From Wolinella sp963540505 (lineage in GTDB: Bacteria; Campylobacterota; Campylobacteria; Campylobacterales; Helicobacteraceae): a DNA stretch of 64,000 bases. The DNA lies in the NCBI GenBank assembly GCA_963540505.1, contig CAUTMV010000005.1:62001-126000 (forward strand). Reading direction: 5' to 3'. Within the stretch, counting starts at the first letter, position 1. Each line of letters begins with the position of its first letter. This document shows positions 8,130-17,363 of the stretch, one piece after another. The position numbers and the translations under genes were made by a program. A model generated the notes under the pieces. It was not told the origin of the DNA and did no database searches. It saw only the letters and a list, made by a program, of their open reading frames with translations.

Positions 8130-9602
8130 ATGTTATTTTTTGACTCCAGAAGCTCGGTTTTTTATGATTTTTCTGGGAATAGGGTCAATCAACCAAGCTC
8201 CTCTTCAACACATATTGTGAGTGCGATTCCTTCACTTTCCACGCTCCAGACGGTTGTCGAAGTCGCGCGAAGTGTTGATCCCGAGATTTTGGAAGATACA
8301 CTCATGGAATCGACCTATTCGCAGCTAAGCCTTAATCTCGAAGATGAATATGTCGTGCAGTTTCAAAAGCGGCACAACTCCTATGATATGAATCAGGACG
8401 AATACGATGTGTATGCGCTCCCTTACGGCGCGATCGCAGATCGGTTCGCTTCGTTTGTGGCGCGGCACTCTTATGTGGATTGTTTGATTCCCTACCATCT
8501 GATTCCGCAGGTTCTTTATAAGCACGAGCTGATTCCCTCAAGAGGGGCGCAAGCCTTTGTCTATATCGGCGATGATGATGCTTTTTTCGTGCTTTTCCGC
8601 GAGGGCGAGGCGATTTATTCAAAATCCCTTCAACATAAGCTTGAGAATCTGCACGAGATGTTTAACGCGCGAATCGGACAGGATCTTACATACGGGGAGT
8701 TTGCCAACTACTTAGCGGGGACCGCCAGTGATCAAGCGAGCCAAAGAGAATCCCTAGAATATTTGTATCGCATGATTTATGATGAGATTGAGGAGACACT
8801 CTCATTTGTCCACAGGCTTCATCAAGATGTCCAGTTAGACACGCTTTATCTCGATTCTTCGACGCGAATCGCAGCGGATCTTTATCGCTATCTCGGAGAG
8901 ATGATAAGGATTGTTTGTAAAGCGGCGCACACGATTCCTTTGGAAGTTGAGACGCAGCCGGAGAGCTACTTCGCTTCACTGGCGATTTTGTATGCAAAAG
9001 ATGTGGAGCGGGACGAGAAGCTGCCAAACTTCACCATCTACAAGCGTCCTTTGCCTTTGCTTCAGCGAGATGGCGGACGGATGTTGGCAATAGGTGCGGC
9101 TGCCTTGATTCTCTCGCTGCTTTATCCCGCTTATGAGGTCTTTTATTGGTTGAAGCTCGATCATGAGATTCAGGTCTATACGGAGGAGAAGATCATCGTG
9201 GGGCAAAAAGAGATCGCCTATCGGACTGAGATTGAGAAGCTTCAAGCGGAGAAAAAGCAGCTTGAGGACGCAATCGCCGAGCGCGACAAGGAGTATGAGA
9301 CTTATTTGGGTGCGCTTAGGGATATTTACGCGTGGCAGCGCAATTATATGCTTAAGAGCCGTGTTTTGAGTGATTTTTTGAATGCGAGCTCGACGCATGC
9401 GGTTTTTCTTGATGAGTTTGCGCTAACTCAAGAATCGGAAGCTCTAACCTTAAAAACGCTCACCAACGCGCGGGATCAGCGAGCGGTCTCAGGATTCCTG
9501 CGCGCTCTTGGCGAGAGCGGTCGCTATGTGGAGGCGATTACCGAGGAGATTTATAAGGACGAAGGGCTATATCAATCCAGTATTAAGGCGACTATACGAT
9601 GA
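8130..9602 (+). CDS. PilM/PilN-like fused pilus alignment protein (MshI/MshJ-like)
   Basis: About 490 residues, first gene of the plus-strand pilus operon. The N-terminal half (MLFFDSRSSVFYDF onward, with FVYIGDDDAFFVLFREGEAI and DTLYLDSSTRIA) resembles the actin/FtsA-like fold of PilM or MshI. A membrane helix follows at about 318-338, then a coiled coil (about 345-400) and a small C-terminal domain, which is the layout of PilN. The single chain would thus do the work of two proteins. ATG 8130 has GGGGCGGAA ahead; ATG 8103 and TTG 8070 are in-frame alternatives. It overlaps the next gene by four bases (ATGA). The assignment rests on layout and neighbours more than on motifs. Confidence 0.6.
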   Translation: MLFFDSRSSVFYDFSGNRVNQPSSSSTHIVSAIPSLSTLQTVVEVARSVDPEILEDTLMESTYSQLSLNLEDEYVVQFQKRHNSYDMNQDEYDVYALPYGAIADRFASFVARHSYVDCLIPYHLIPQVLYKHELIPSRGAQAFVYIGDDDAFFVLFREGEAIYSKSLQHKLENLHEMFNARIGQDLTYGEFANYLAGTASDQASQRESLEYLYRMIYDEIEETLSFVHRLHQDVQLDTLYLDSSTRIAADLYRYLGEMIRIVCKAAHTIPLEVETQPESYFASLAILYAKDVERDEKLPNFTIYKRPLPLLQRDGGRMLAIGAAALILSLLYPAYEVFYWLKLDHEIQVYTEEKIIVGQKEIAYRTEIEKLQAEKKQLEDAIAERDKEYETYLGALRDIYAWQRNYMLKSRVLSDFLNASSTHAVFLDEFALTQESEALTLKTLTNARDQRAVSGFLRALGESGRYVEAITEEIYKDEGLYQSSIKATIR

Positions 9603-10252
9603 GTGAGCTACAACCTAATAAACGAGCTTTCGAGGGGTTTTTGAGGGCTGTTGACAGCTATTTTGCAACTAAGGAGGAATCGGAAAAACGTGTCGTTTTT
9701 ATGATGCTCGGAATGTTGATTTTCTTTGCGTGCTATTTTTTGCTCTACCCAGACATTGAAGGGTGGGTTTCGCAGAAAGAGGCGATGCATTCGGAGGTTT
9801 ACACTTCGCTGCAAAAGAGTCGGCAGTATGTCGATGAGATCGATCGCACCGGAGGAGTCCAAGCAAGGCGCGATGCGGTTCAGAAGACTTTGGAGGATTT
9901 GGGGCGAGCCGAGGAGAGGGCACTTAAGGCTCAGGTTACGCTCCATAAAGTTTATGAGATGAGCTCTACATGGTATTTTACGCTTGATTTTGCTATGAAA
10001 TCAGCGACGAAATTGGGACTTGAGGTGCTCAATTCTTCCCTTGGAAAGAGCGAAGAAAAGGGCGTGGGCGGATTGGAAAAGTCATGGATGAGGCTCAAAG
10101 GCAGAGGAGCAAAGCGAGCGATTCTCGATTACATCTATTTCTTGGAGCAGTATGGGCCATTTGTCTCCTTGGAGCACATTTCGCTCATTCCCACTCACGG
10201 CAATGTGCTTGAATTTGAGATTCTCGTTGAGAATCAGAAAGGAAATCTATGA
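9599..10252 (+). CDS. PilO-like inner-membrane pilus alignment protein
   Basis: 217 residues: a short cytoplasmic N-terminus, one membrane helix (about 32-50), a coiled coil (about 60-120) and a compact alpha/beta C-terminal domain. This is the PilO/MshJ layout; the protein would pair with the PilN-like half of the gene upstream and line up the secretin with the inner-membrane motor. It overlaps both neighbours by four bases, so the operon is tightly coupled. No catalytic motif is expected. The family call is made from architecture and gene order. Confidence 0.6.
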   Translation: MSELQPNKRAFEGFLRAVDSYFATKEESEKRVVFMMLGMLIFFACYFLLYPDIEGWVSQKEAMHSEVYTSLQKSRQYVDEIDRTGGVQARRDAVQKTLEDLGRAEERALKAQVTLHKVYEMSSTWYFTLDFAMKSATKLGLEVLNSSLGKSEEKGVGGLEKSWMRLKGRGAKRAILDYIYFLEQYGPFVSLEHISLIPTHGNVLEFEILVENQKGNL

Positions 10253-10698
10253 GAATCCTCTGGCTTATATGTATGAGCGCACTTTTTGTATGGGCAAATG
10301 ACGAACTTGACGACTTATTTGTTAAGATTACGACGTTTGAGCGCAAGGGAATCACGGCTGAAGAGGTGCAAGCTTCAAGAGATCCCTTTGATTATCGGTG
10401 GCGCGGTAAAGATGATGGGCGCGGTGGTGTTGCTGCCGGGCGCGCGGGTAGCGGTGTCGGTGTTGCCGGTGCCGCGACACCCGGTGTAAGGACAGCTAAT
10501 ACAGCCCCTGCGCGCCCTAAGGTGCTTGCCGTGCTGAATAACAAGGTCAAAATCGGCAAGAAGTGGATTAAGCTTGGTGGAATGTATGGGAGCTGGAAGG
10601 TTGTTTTGATTGAGCGAAAAGGAGTGCATTTGGAGAATGCGACGGGGGAGAAGCGGTATTATGCGATTTATGAGAAAAACACAAAGGTAATTCGATGA
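10249..10698 (+). CDS. PilP/MshK-like periplasmic pilus protein
   Basis: 149 residues. A signal peptide (MRILWLICMSALFVWA, cut near 16) is followed by an acidic stretch, a Gly/Ala/Arg-rich low-complexity linker (about 58-88) and a beta-rich C-terminal domain (about 92-149, with VLAVLNNKVKIGKKWIKLGG). Small periplasmic proteins of this form link the inner-membrane PilN/PilO to the secretin. MshK and GspC/PilP have a similar C-terminal homology region. It overlaps the genes on both sides by four bases. It has no lipobox Cys at the cleavage site, unlike classical PilP. Confidence 0.55.
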   Translation: MRILWLICMSALFVWANDELDDLFVKITTFERKGITAEEVQASRDPFDYRWRGKDDGRGGVAAGRAGSGVGVAGAATPGVRTANTAPARPKVLAVLNNKVKIGKKWIKLGGMYGSWKVVLIERKGVHLENATGEKRYYAIYEKNTKVIR

Positions 10699-12422
10699 TA
10701 AAAAGGACGTTGATTTTTGCGGGAATCATGGCAATTTTTGCCCTAAACGCAGAGGCTTCGAGTTGCGAAAACAGGGTGTTTACACTCTCCACTCGAGATA
10801 GTGGCGTGAGCGCAGGGGAGATTGTGAAGCAGCTGGCTTTGGAATGCTCTTATAGTGTGCTTTTGCGCGATGAAGAGGCGCGGGCACGCCTAAAAAGGAA
10901 TATGCCCTCGGTTAATATCAAAAAGGCTCCTTTGAGACGTATTTTTGATTTGGTTCTTCGAGAAAATGGGCTTTATTATGAGTTTGATGGCTCGATTCTC
11001 CGAATTAGTTTTTTGGTAACCAAGACCTTTAAGATCAATTATGTAGGGACAGATCGAAGCGGCGTGAGCAATACCGAGGTCTCCATTAGCCGTGATGATG
11101 GGCTAAGCAGTTCCAACAATACGGCAGGAAATTCCGGGAGCGGCAGCACAAAGGTGGGCTCATCAAGCACGGGACGCTCCGGGATTAATATCAAAGCAGA
11201 AGATGGTTTTAGATTCTGGGAGGGAATCCAGGCGGAAATCCTCTCGATTCTTAATCGACCGGGGGATTCTTATGCGCTTGCGCGAGATCCTAAGGCTCTT
11301 GCCAATACAAAAATTGTCGGTGCTTCCTCTGCTTCACAAGGAAACAGCGCATTTGATTCCGCCCAGCAAGCGCGCTTGTCCGCTTCACAGCCGGGGACTG
11401 TGGTGGTCAATCGTGGTGCAGGGCTTGTAACGGTTACGGGCACGAGCGATCAGATTGAGCGCGTTTCACAATACATCGACGCGCTTCATGAGCGTTTGCA
11501 AAGCCAAGTAATGATTGATGTGAGCATTCTGACTGTGCGCCATAGCTCAGGGAACACGACTGGGGTGGATTGGAATCAGCTCTACAACCTTCAAAATGTC
11601 GCACTGTTGCCTAAATCAGCTTCAGGTGGCTCCGGTTCCGGCTCGGGTGGCGGCTCAACTTCAAAAATCGCTCCCGGCGAGGTTCAATTCGGCACGGAAA
11701 GCGGCGCGCTAATCCTGGGAGCCGGAGGTAAAAAAAGTTCGGGATATGCGCTGAATATATTCTCCCAAGGGGTAAGTTTGACGCGCGTGGTGGAGTTTTT
11801 GAAAAGTTATGGAGAGGTCTCTTCGGTCTCTAACCCCAAGGTGCTTACTCTCAATAATCAGCCCGCCATGATTAGCGTGGGCAATATCATACGCTACCGC
11901 AAAAGCACGGTCTTCCAAGTCTCCGGAGGAAGTAACTCGACGAATACCAACATAGACACGGAATATCCATCGGTCTTTGCGGGGGTGCTGCTTGATATTA
12001 CTCCGAGCATTCACGGGGATGAGATTATGTTAAAAATCAATCCGTCCATCACGCAGACAAAAGGGTTTGATGTCGATTCGGCTCCAACAGCTCTTGAGAC
12101 CCCTCCAAACCTTTCGACCAATCAGCTCTCTTCGCTGGTGCGTGTCAAAGATGGCGAGAAGATTATTTTGGGAGGATTGATTAGTAAAAACAATCACAAA
12201 AATGAAAATAAAGTGCCACTTTTAGGCGATATTCCGCTGCTTGGATATTTCTTCTCATATAGCTCTGATATCGAGAGCACCGATGAGATGGTTTTGGTTA
12301 TCACACCCCATGTCATCAGAGGCGACCAAAAGCCCTCCTTGCAGGATTTGGGCTACAGTCTTATGAGTAGAAGCCCTGAAGGCAAAGAGAAAGAAGGCAA
12401 TCAAGGGGAGGGGCTTGAGTAA
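10695..12422 (+). CDS. mshL: Type IV pilus / MSHA biogenesis secretin MshL
   Basis: Outer-membrane secretin, 575 residues, through which the pilus leaves the cell. There is a signal peptide (about 1-21), an N0/STN-like domain (about 28-105, PLRRIFDLVLRENGLYYEF), then the stretch TKTFKINYVGTDRSGVS typical of MshL, a Gly/Ser-rich linker, an N1-type domain (GLVTVTGTSDQIERVSQYI) and the secretin C-domain (about 340-550, with VPLLGDIPLLGYFF and DEMVLVITPHVI). A second Gly/Ser run (GGSGSGSGGGS) lies in the barrel. ATG 10695 overlaps the previous stop. No pilotin gene is visible. Confidence 0.9.
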   Translation: MIKRTLIFAGIMAIFALNAEASSCENRVFTLSTRDSGVSAGEIVKQLALECSYSVLLRDEEARARLKRNMPSVNIKKAPLRRIFDLVLRENGLYYEFDGSILRISFLVTKTFKINYVGTDRSGVSNTEVSISRDDGLSSSNNTAGNSGSGSTKVGSSSTGRSGINIKAEDGFRFWEGIQAEILSILNRPGDSYALARDPKALANTKIVGASSASQGNSAFDSAQQARLSASQPGTVVVNRGAGLVTVTGTSDQIERVSQYIDALHERLQSQVMIDVSILTVRHSSGNTTGVDWNQLYNLQNVALLPKSASGGSGSGSGGGSTSKIAPGEVQFGTESGALILGAGGKKSSGYALNIFSQGVSLTRVVEFLKSYGEVSSVSNPKVLTLNNQPAMISVGNIIRYRKSTVFQVSGGSNSTNTNIDTEYPSVFAGVLLDITPSIHGDEIMLKINPSITQTKGFDVDSAPTALETPPNLSTNQLSSLVRVKDGEKIILGGLISKNNHKNENKVPLLGDIPLLGYFFSYSSDIESTDEMVLVITPHVIRGDQKPSLQDLGYSLMSRSPEGKEKEGNQGEGLE

Positions 12423-13530
12423 TCGATTCCTAGCCCTCGAAGAGCGATGGCGATCGTATAGACGGGCTCTTTATCTGCGCTTTGGTGCACGAGCTTTTTT
12501 GGGAATCGCTCTTATCTGCGCAGTCTATTTTGGCGTGGAAGGACTGTTTTTTGAAGATGGGGTATTTTCGCGCCAAGAGATTCCCGCTAAGGTGGCGGCA
12601 AATCCCGTGCAAAAGAATACAAATAATAGCAGCCAAGATACCCCAAACACTCAAAACATCATAGAAACTCCTATGCAAGGTCAAAATTCCGCGCAGGATT
12701 TCCTGCAGGATTCCGCAAGTAATAATATGGAGATAAAGCAAAGTCCGTCTGTTGCACCGGAGCAGAGTGTTGCTGAGGTTAATAAGGAGGATGAGTCTTG
12801 CTTTATTGTGAAGGCTATGATTTTAAATATTCGCGAGGAGCCAAAGCTGGGGGCGAAAGTGCTCAGTCGGTATGTGCGAGGCGATAAAATTTGTGCGAGA
12901 ACTATCCAAAAAGATTGGATACACAGCGGAATTGGCTGGGTAAATAATTCAAAAGATATTCTTACCCCGCTGCCAAAGAAGTCTCATACTCTTGTTCAGA
13001 ATGTTTCAGAAGTAAAGGAGATAAGTGCTCCTACTATGATAACATCAGGGGCGTCTTCTTTAAAAAGATCCTCTGCTACCTCAGGGAGGGCTTCAAAAAC
13101 TAAAGAAAAAGCCTCGAGCACTCCTTCAAAAAGACAAAAAATAGGTAGGGAGAGCAAACCTGCCGTTTCAGAGAGTGTCGATGATCGTATTAATGCCTTT
13201 CGCCTCTCCTCTGTGCCCAGCTCGCCTAAGGAGATGAGGGCATTTCAGCTTGAACGCTACAATCGCGAGCCCTCGTATGACCCCGCGATTGAACTGGCGC
13301 GCGGTTATTACGCGGAGCGGGATTTTGCTCACGCGCGCGAGTGGGCACTTGTTGCCAACAATCATCAGCGAACCTCCGTGGAATCGTGGTCGATTTTTGC
13401 CAAAAGTCTTTACTTCAGCGGCAACAAAGACGAGGCGATTCGCGTGCTGGAGCGTTACAAGGACTTTGATACTTCAGGTGCGCTATCTCGGCTGATAGAG
13501 CGTATGAGAATAGATAAACTAAAGGAATAG
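12415..13530 (+). CDS. Membrane-anchored SH3-domain and TPR protein of the pilus operon
   Basis: 371 residues: short basic N-terminus, one membrane helix (about 27-42), a long Asn/Gln/Ser-rich linker, an SH3b-like domain (about 132-195, with ILNIREEP and GIGWVNNS), a second basic Ser/Lys linker and C-terminal TPR repeats (about 285-360). Its place between the secretin and MshE is that of MshM/MshN, and MshN also has a membrane helix and TPRs, but the SH3 domain is extra and may bind peptidoglycan. TTG 12415 overlaps the mshL stop and has GGGGAGGGGC just ahead. The linkers are AT-rich and contain no GGGAATC heptamer. Confidence 0.6.
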   Translation: MSNRFLALEERWRSYRRALYLRFGARAFLGIALICAVYFGVEGLFFEDGVFSRQEIPAKVAANPVQKNTNNSSQDTPNTQNIIETPMQGQNSAQDFLQDSASNNMEIKQSPSVAPEQSVAEVNKEDESCFIVKAMILNIREEPKLGAKVLSRYVRGDKICARTIQKDWIHSGIGWVNNSKDILTPLPKKSHTLVQNVSEVKEISAPTMITSGASSLKRSSATSGRASKTKEKASSTPSKRQKIGRESKPAVSESVDDRINAFRLSSVPSSPKEMRAFQLERYNREPSYDPAIELARGYYAERDFAHAREWALVANNHQRTSVESWSIFAKSLYFSGNKDEAIRVLERYKDFDTSGALSRLIERMRIDKLKE

Positions 13531-13534
13531 ACGC

Positions 13535-15286
13535 GTGAATAGACAGAGAATCGGCGATCAATTAAAAGCCGCAGGGCTAATCACACAAGAGCAACTGTCT
13601 CACGCCTTGCAAGAGCAGAGCTCGCAGCAGCGCAGGCGTAAAATCGTTCGTGTGCTCGTTGATTTGGGCTACGTTAACGAGGGTGATTTGCTCGATTTTT
13701 TCGTTGAACAGTGCAAAAACGGCTCGCTTGATATGGAGTCGATTATTGAGGATTTCCCCGCTAGCGAAGATGACATTTTGTGTCAAATTGCCAAAAAGCT
13801 CGATATGGAGTTTATCGACCTTGATTTGGTAAGTATCGATCCTAATGTGGCGGATTATGTGCCTTTTGCGCAGATTAAGCGGCTGCATGCTTTCCCGATG
13901 ATGGAGCGCGAGAACGAGATCGTGGTTGCGCTCATTAACCCTTTTGACTTAACTGCCAAAGAGACTTTTCAGCGACTAATTCGCAAGAAGCCCCTTGCTT
14001 ACGCGATTGTGAGAAAAGAGCAGTTTGTCTCAACTCTCGCGCGTCTTGAGCTTCACGACGGGATTAAAGATCTTATCGTGCGTATTCGGCGTGAGATTCG
14101 CAGCGGAGGAGCCAGCGCAGGCGATGATTCCTCGAGTATCACGCAATTAATCGAGGTAATTTTTGGTTACGCGATCAAACAGCGTGCGAGCGATATTCAC
14201 ATCGAGGCGAGCGAGGCTCACTGCGTCGTGCGGATACGTGTCGATGGGGTCATGGTGGAGAGCTTTCGCTTCGAACAGGATCTTTTTGCGCCCCTTGCTT
14301 CGCGCCTTAAGCTTTTGAGTAATTTGGATATTGCGGAGAAGCGCAAGCCCCAAGATGGGCGATTTTCGTTGGTGATTGATGAGCGGGGATATGACTTTAG
14401 GGTCTCTACGCTTCCGATTATCACGGGGGAATCGATCGTCGCTAGGATTTTGGATAAGAGCAAAGTGCTCGTGAAGCTCGAAGATTTGGGGATTTCTACG
14501 GTCAATTATGGGCGTTTCAGCAAGATTATCAAAGCTCCCTATGGCATTGTGTTTGTCACAGGTCCGACGGGAAGCGGTAAAACCACTACGCTTTATGCGG
14601 CGATTAATGCCATTAAAAGCGTGGCGCAGAAGATTATTACCGTCGAAGATCCCGTGGAGTATCAGATGGGACTCATTCAGCAGGTTATGGTTAATGAGAA
14701 GGCTGGGTTGACCTTTGCCGGGGCACTGCGTAGCATTTTGCGTCAAGACCCGGACATTATCATGGTAGGGGAGATTCGCGACCAAGAGACCTTGCAAATT
14801 GCAATCCAAGCGGCACTCACGGGACACCTTGTGCTCTCCACACTCCACACTAACGACGCAATCAGCGGAGTCACGCGTTTGCTTGACATGGGAATTGAGA
14901 GCTTTTTGATCGGCTCAGTCATCAGCGGAATCCAAGCCCAACGCCTTGTGCGCAAACTTTGTCCGCATTGTCGCTACGAAGTGGAAGTGCCTCAGACGCT
15001 CCTTAATGAGCTAAAACCCTATCTTCCTGAGGATTATCGATTCTACAAATCGCACGGTTGCAAGCAGTGCAATATGATCGGATACAAGGGGCGTGAAGTG
15101 ATTTCGGAGGTAATGGTGGCAAATGATGAGATTAAGCGGCTTGTCGTCAACGGCGCTTCTAAAGATGAGTTTTTGAAGGAGGCGAGGCGGAGCGGCTTTG
15201 TAAGCATGTTTGAGGATGGGATTGCTAAAGCTCTTGCGGGCGTGACGAGCCTTGATGAAGTCTATCGTGTGGCGAAATTCTCATGA
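13535..15286 (+). CDS. mshE: MSHA/type II-type assembly ATPase MshE (GspE/PilB family)
   Basis: Extension motor of the pilus, 583 residues. The N-terminal MshEN/T2SSE_N region (about 1-155) is of the type that binds c-di-GMP in Vibrio MshE; binding is not proven here. The ATPase has Walker A GPTGSGKT at 343-350, Walker B RQDPDIIMVGEIRDQET, the His-box LSTLHTNDA and a four-cysteine zinc site (CPHC 476-479, CKQC 509-512). GTG 13535 follows AAAGGA. The c-di-GMP link is of interest because an HD-GYP gene lies at 45.3 kb. It overlaps mshG by four bases. Confidence 0.93.
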   Translation: MNRQRIGDQLKAAGLITQEQLSHALQEQSSQQRRRKIVRVLVDLGYVNEGDLLDFFVEQCKNGSLDMESIIEDFPASEDDILCQIAKKLDMEFIDLDLVSIDPNVADYVPFAQIKRLHAFPMMERENEIVVALINPFDLTAKETFQRLIRKKPLAYAIVRKEQFVSTLARLELHDGIKDLIVRIRREIRSGGASAGDDSSSITQLIEVIFGYAIKQRASDIHIEASEAHCVVRIRVDGVMVESFRFEQDLFAPLASRLKLLSNLDIAEKRKPQDGRFSLVIDERGYDFRVSTLPIITGESIVARILDKSKVLVKLEDLGISTVNYGRFSKIIKAPYGIVFVTGPTGSGKTTTLYAAINAIKSVAQKIITVEDPVEYQMGLIQQVMVNEKAGLTFAGALRSILRQDPDIIMVGEIRDQETLQIAIQAALTGHLVLSTLHTNDAISGVTRLLDMGIESFLIGSVISGIQAQRLVRKLCPHCRYEVEVPQTLLNELKPYLPEDYRFYKSHGCKQCNMIGYKGREVISEVMVANDEIKRLVVNGASKDEFLKEARRSGFVSMFEDGIAKALAGVTSLDEVYRVAKFS

Positions 15287-16533
15287 AGTATTTTAGAGTT
15301 ACGCTACTTGCGCGGGGTAAGCGCGAACATGTGATTTTGCAGGCGCTTTCAAAAGAGGACGCGATGATTCGCGCGGGCAATGAGAAGCAGGGCAAGCCCG
15401 TGCTTGCTAAGGAGATTGAGGCACCTTTGGATCTCAAGCTAAAGGAGATGGCTGTTGAGGTGCTCTACATTATCACGGGCAAGAATCGCGTCAAGCTTGA
15501 TGATATGATTCCTGCGTTTCGTCAGATGTCGCTCATGCTCAATGCGGGAATCTCAATCCACACGACACTGGAGGATCTTGTTACGTTTTCAGCAAGCGAG
15601 AAATTAAAGGAGATTTTCCAAGAGGTGCTTTTGGGGATTAATAGCGGTAAGAGCCTAAGCGACGCTTTTCGCACGTTTGAAGATGATTTGGGAAGCCTTA
15701 GCATTTCGCTCATCTCTTTGGGCGAGCAGACGGGAAGTCTCGCGCACTCTTTGGGAATGCTCGCAGAGACGCTTGAGGAGATACGCAATAACACGGTGAA
15801 GTTTAAAAAGGCTCTGCGCTATCCGACGATGGTCATTGTGGCGATGATTTTGGCGTTTGTGGCGCTGATTCTTATCGTAATTCCTAAGTTTAAAGCGGTT
15901 TTTGAGAGCTTCAATGCAGAGCTTCCGCTCCCGACGCGGCTTTTGTTGCAGACGGAATATATCCTCTCAAATTATGGGATTTACGTTCTTCTCGGGCTCG
16001 TTGTTTTTATTGAATTATTGCGCCGAAGGTATCGTGCTTCGCCGTCTTTCAAGCATCAAGTCGACACTTACATACTTAAGGTTAAGCTCATCGGCGACAT
16101 TATCTTTTTGCATACCATGAGCCAATACGTCTCCTCGCTTTCGTTGCTGCTTCGCGCGGGAATCTCGCTTGAGGAGGCGTTGAGTTCAGGCAGCGGGATG
16201 ACGAGGAATGACTTTTTGCGCGAAAAATTTGAGGGCGTTAGCGAGGCGATTAAGCGCGGGGTGGGGCTTACCGATGCTTTCAGAGCGACCGAGATTTTTG
16301 AGCCCACGACGCTTCAGATGATTAACACAGGCGAGCAGAGCGGGGATCTGGATCAGATGTTGGGTGTGGCGGCAAGCTATTACAAAATGCGCTATGACCA
16401 TCTGATTGACAACCTCTCCGCCTATATCGAGCCAATTCTTACGGCGTTCATCGCGGTGCTGGTGTTAATGCTCGCGCTGGGAATCTTCTTGCCGATGTGG
16501 GATCTCGCAGAAGCCGCTAGAAATGCGGGATAG
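15283..16533 (+). CDS. mshG: Type IV pilus / type II secretion inner-membrane platform protein MshG (GspF/PilC family)
   Basis: 416 residues with two T2SSF repeats (about 75-195 and 278-400), each with the typical AFRQMSLMLNAGISI or MSQYVSSLSLLLRAGISLEEA start. Three membrane helices are seen (about 183-203, 228-246 and 383-403). It is the platform on which MshE and PilT act. It is the last gene of the operon, overlapping mshE by four bases, and is followed by a strong terminator at 16545-16580. The short N-terminal part is of the reduced type found in Msh systems. Confidence 0.92.
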   Translation: MKYFRVTLLARGKREHVILQALSKEDAMIRAGNEKQGKPVLAKEIEAPLDLKLKEMAVEVLYIITGKNRVKLDDMIPAFRQMSLMLNAGISIHTTLEDLVTFSASEKLKEIFQEVLLGINSGKSLSDAFRTFEDDLGSLSISLISLGEQTGSLAHSLGMLAETLEEIRNNTVKFKKALRYPTMVIVAMILAFVALILIVIPKFKAVFESFNAELPLPTRLLLQTEYILSNYGIYVLLGLVVFIELLRRRYRASPSFKHQVDTYILKVKLIGDIIFLHTMSQYVSSLSLLLRAGISLEEALSSGSGMTRNDFLREKFEGVSEAIKRGVGLTDAFRATEIFEPTTLQMINTGEQSGDLDQMLGVAASYYKMRYDHLIDNLSAYIEPILTAFIAVLVLMLALGIFLPMWDLAEAARNAG

Positions 16534-16544
16534 GTAGGTAAGCG

Positions 16545-16580
16545 AAAAAAGCTGGGGCAAAACAAGCCCTCGCTTTTTTT
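16545..16580 (+). terminator. Rho-independent terminator after the pilus operon
   Basis: An A6-GC run, GGGC and a 7-base loop are mirrored by GCCC, GC and T7, with a small internal mismatch. The T7 tract directly follows the stem on the plus strand. The A tract on the other side could let it act for minus-strand transcription as well. It lies 12 bases after the mshG stop. Confidence 0.75.
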
Positions 16581-16710
16581 CAAAGCGGAGCGCAGAGAGC
16601 GGGAATCTGTTGGGCGCGTGTGGGAATCTGAAGCAACTTTCTCGCATTCGCCCTTGCATTTACTCTAAAGCGGCACCACAGAAAAACTCTAAATGGAAAG
16701 GGAAGCGAGA

Positions 16711-17136
16711 TTATTTTTTAGGCGAGGAGCCGTTTAAGGATTGACACGCAGGGCATACGCCGATCATCGCAATGGAGGATTCGCGAAGCGCATAGCCGCT
16801 TTCTTGCGCGCAATTTTGCATTAAAGGTTCGTAGGGGTAGTGCAGATCTTCGACCTTCCCGCATTGTTCGCAGATGAGGTGAATGTGCGGGTGGCAGCAA
16901 AGCTCATATTTTTGTTTTTGATTGGGGATTTTAACCTCGCGCACAATATCGACTTCTTGCATGGAGGTGAGATTCTTATAAACCGTTGCGAGCGACATTG
17001 AGGGGTAGAGACGCCTGATATTCTCATAAATATCTTCGATATTGATATGCCCCGCCTGACTAATCTCATGGAGAATCGCCATGCGCTGCGGAGTTACTTT
17101 GAGATTATGTTCCTTTAAAAGCTCTTCAAAATTCAT
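16711..17136 (-). CDS. Fur-family transcriptional regulator (Fur or PerR)
   Basis: 141 residues: a winged-helix DNA-binding half (about 1-80, with TPQRMAILHEI and SLATVYKNL) and a metal-binding dimerisation half. The motif HPHIHLICEQCGKVEDL and a second pair CPAC give the structural zinc site. The short His-rich segment is typical of PerR-like members; without alignment I cannot separate PerR from Fur. A GATAA-N3-TTATC palindrome 100 bases upstream of the start could be its own operator. The gene diverges from ffh with about 230 bases between them. Confidence 0.88.
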   Translation of the reverse strand: MNFEELLKEHNLKVTPQRMAILHEISQAGHINIEDIYENIRRLYPSMSLATVYKNLTSMQEVDIVREVKIPNQKQKYELCCHPHIHLICEQCGKVEDLHYPYEPLMQNCAQESGYALRESSIAMIGVCPACQSLNGSSPKK

Positions 17137-17235
17137 CGACTATTCCTTAGATTTGGCGCGCTCCGATAGATAAACCGGGAATCGCAACCACATTTGTGAG
17201 GAAAGTTTATAGCAGAAAGGGAAAAAATTGTCAAT

Positions 17236-17248
17236 GATAAAAATTATC
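17236..17248. promoter_or_regulatory. Candidate Fur/PerR box between the regulator and ffh
   Basis: GATAAAAATTATC is an inverted repeat (GATAA, three bases, TTATC) in an AT-rich patch. It resembles half of a Fur box and lies upstream of the Fur-family gene on the minus strand. Autoregulation is usual in this family in Helicobacter and Campylobacter. The link is inferred. Confidence 0.4.
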
Positions 17249-17363
17249 CATAGAGATTCGGTTATTTTGTGTTTTTATTGAGTTTTAAAGCTCCATACCT
17301 GTATAATCGCAGATTTTTAGCGATTTTAAAAGTTTTAATTTCAATAATCTTAGGAGCGAGCTG

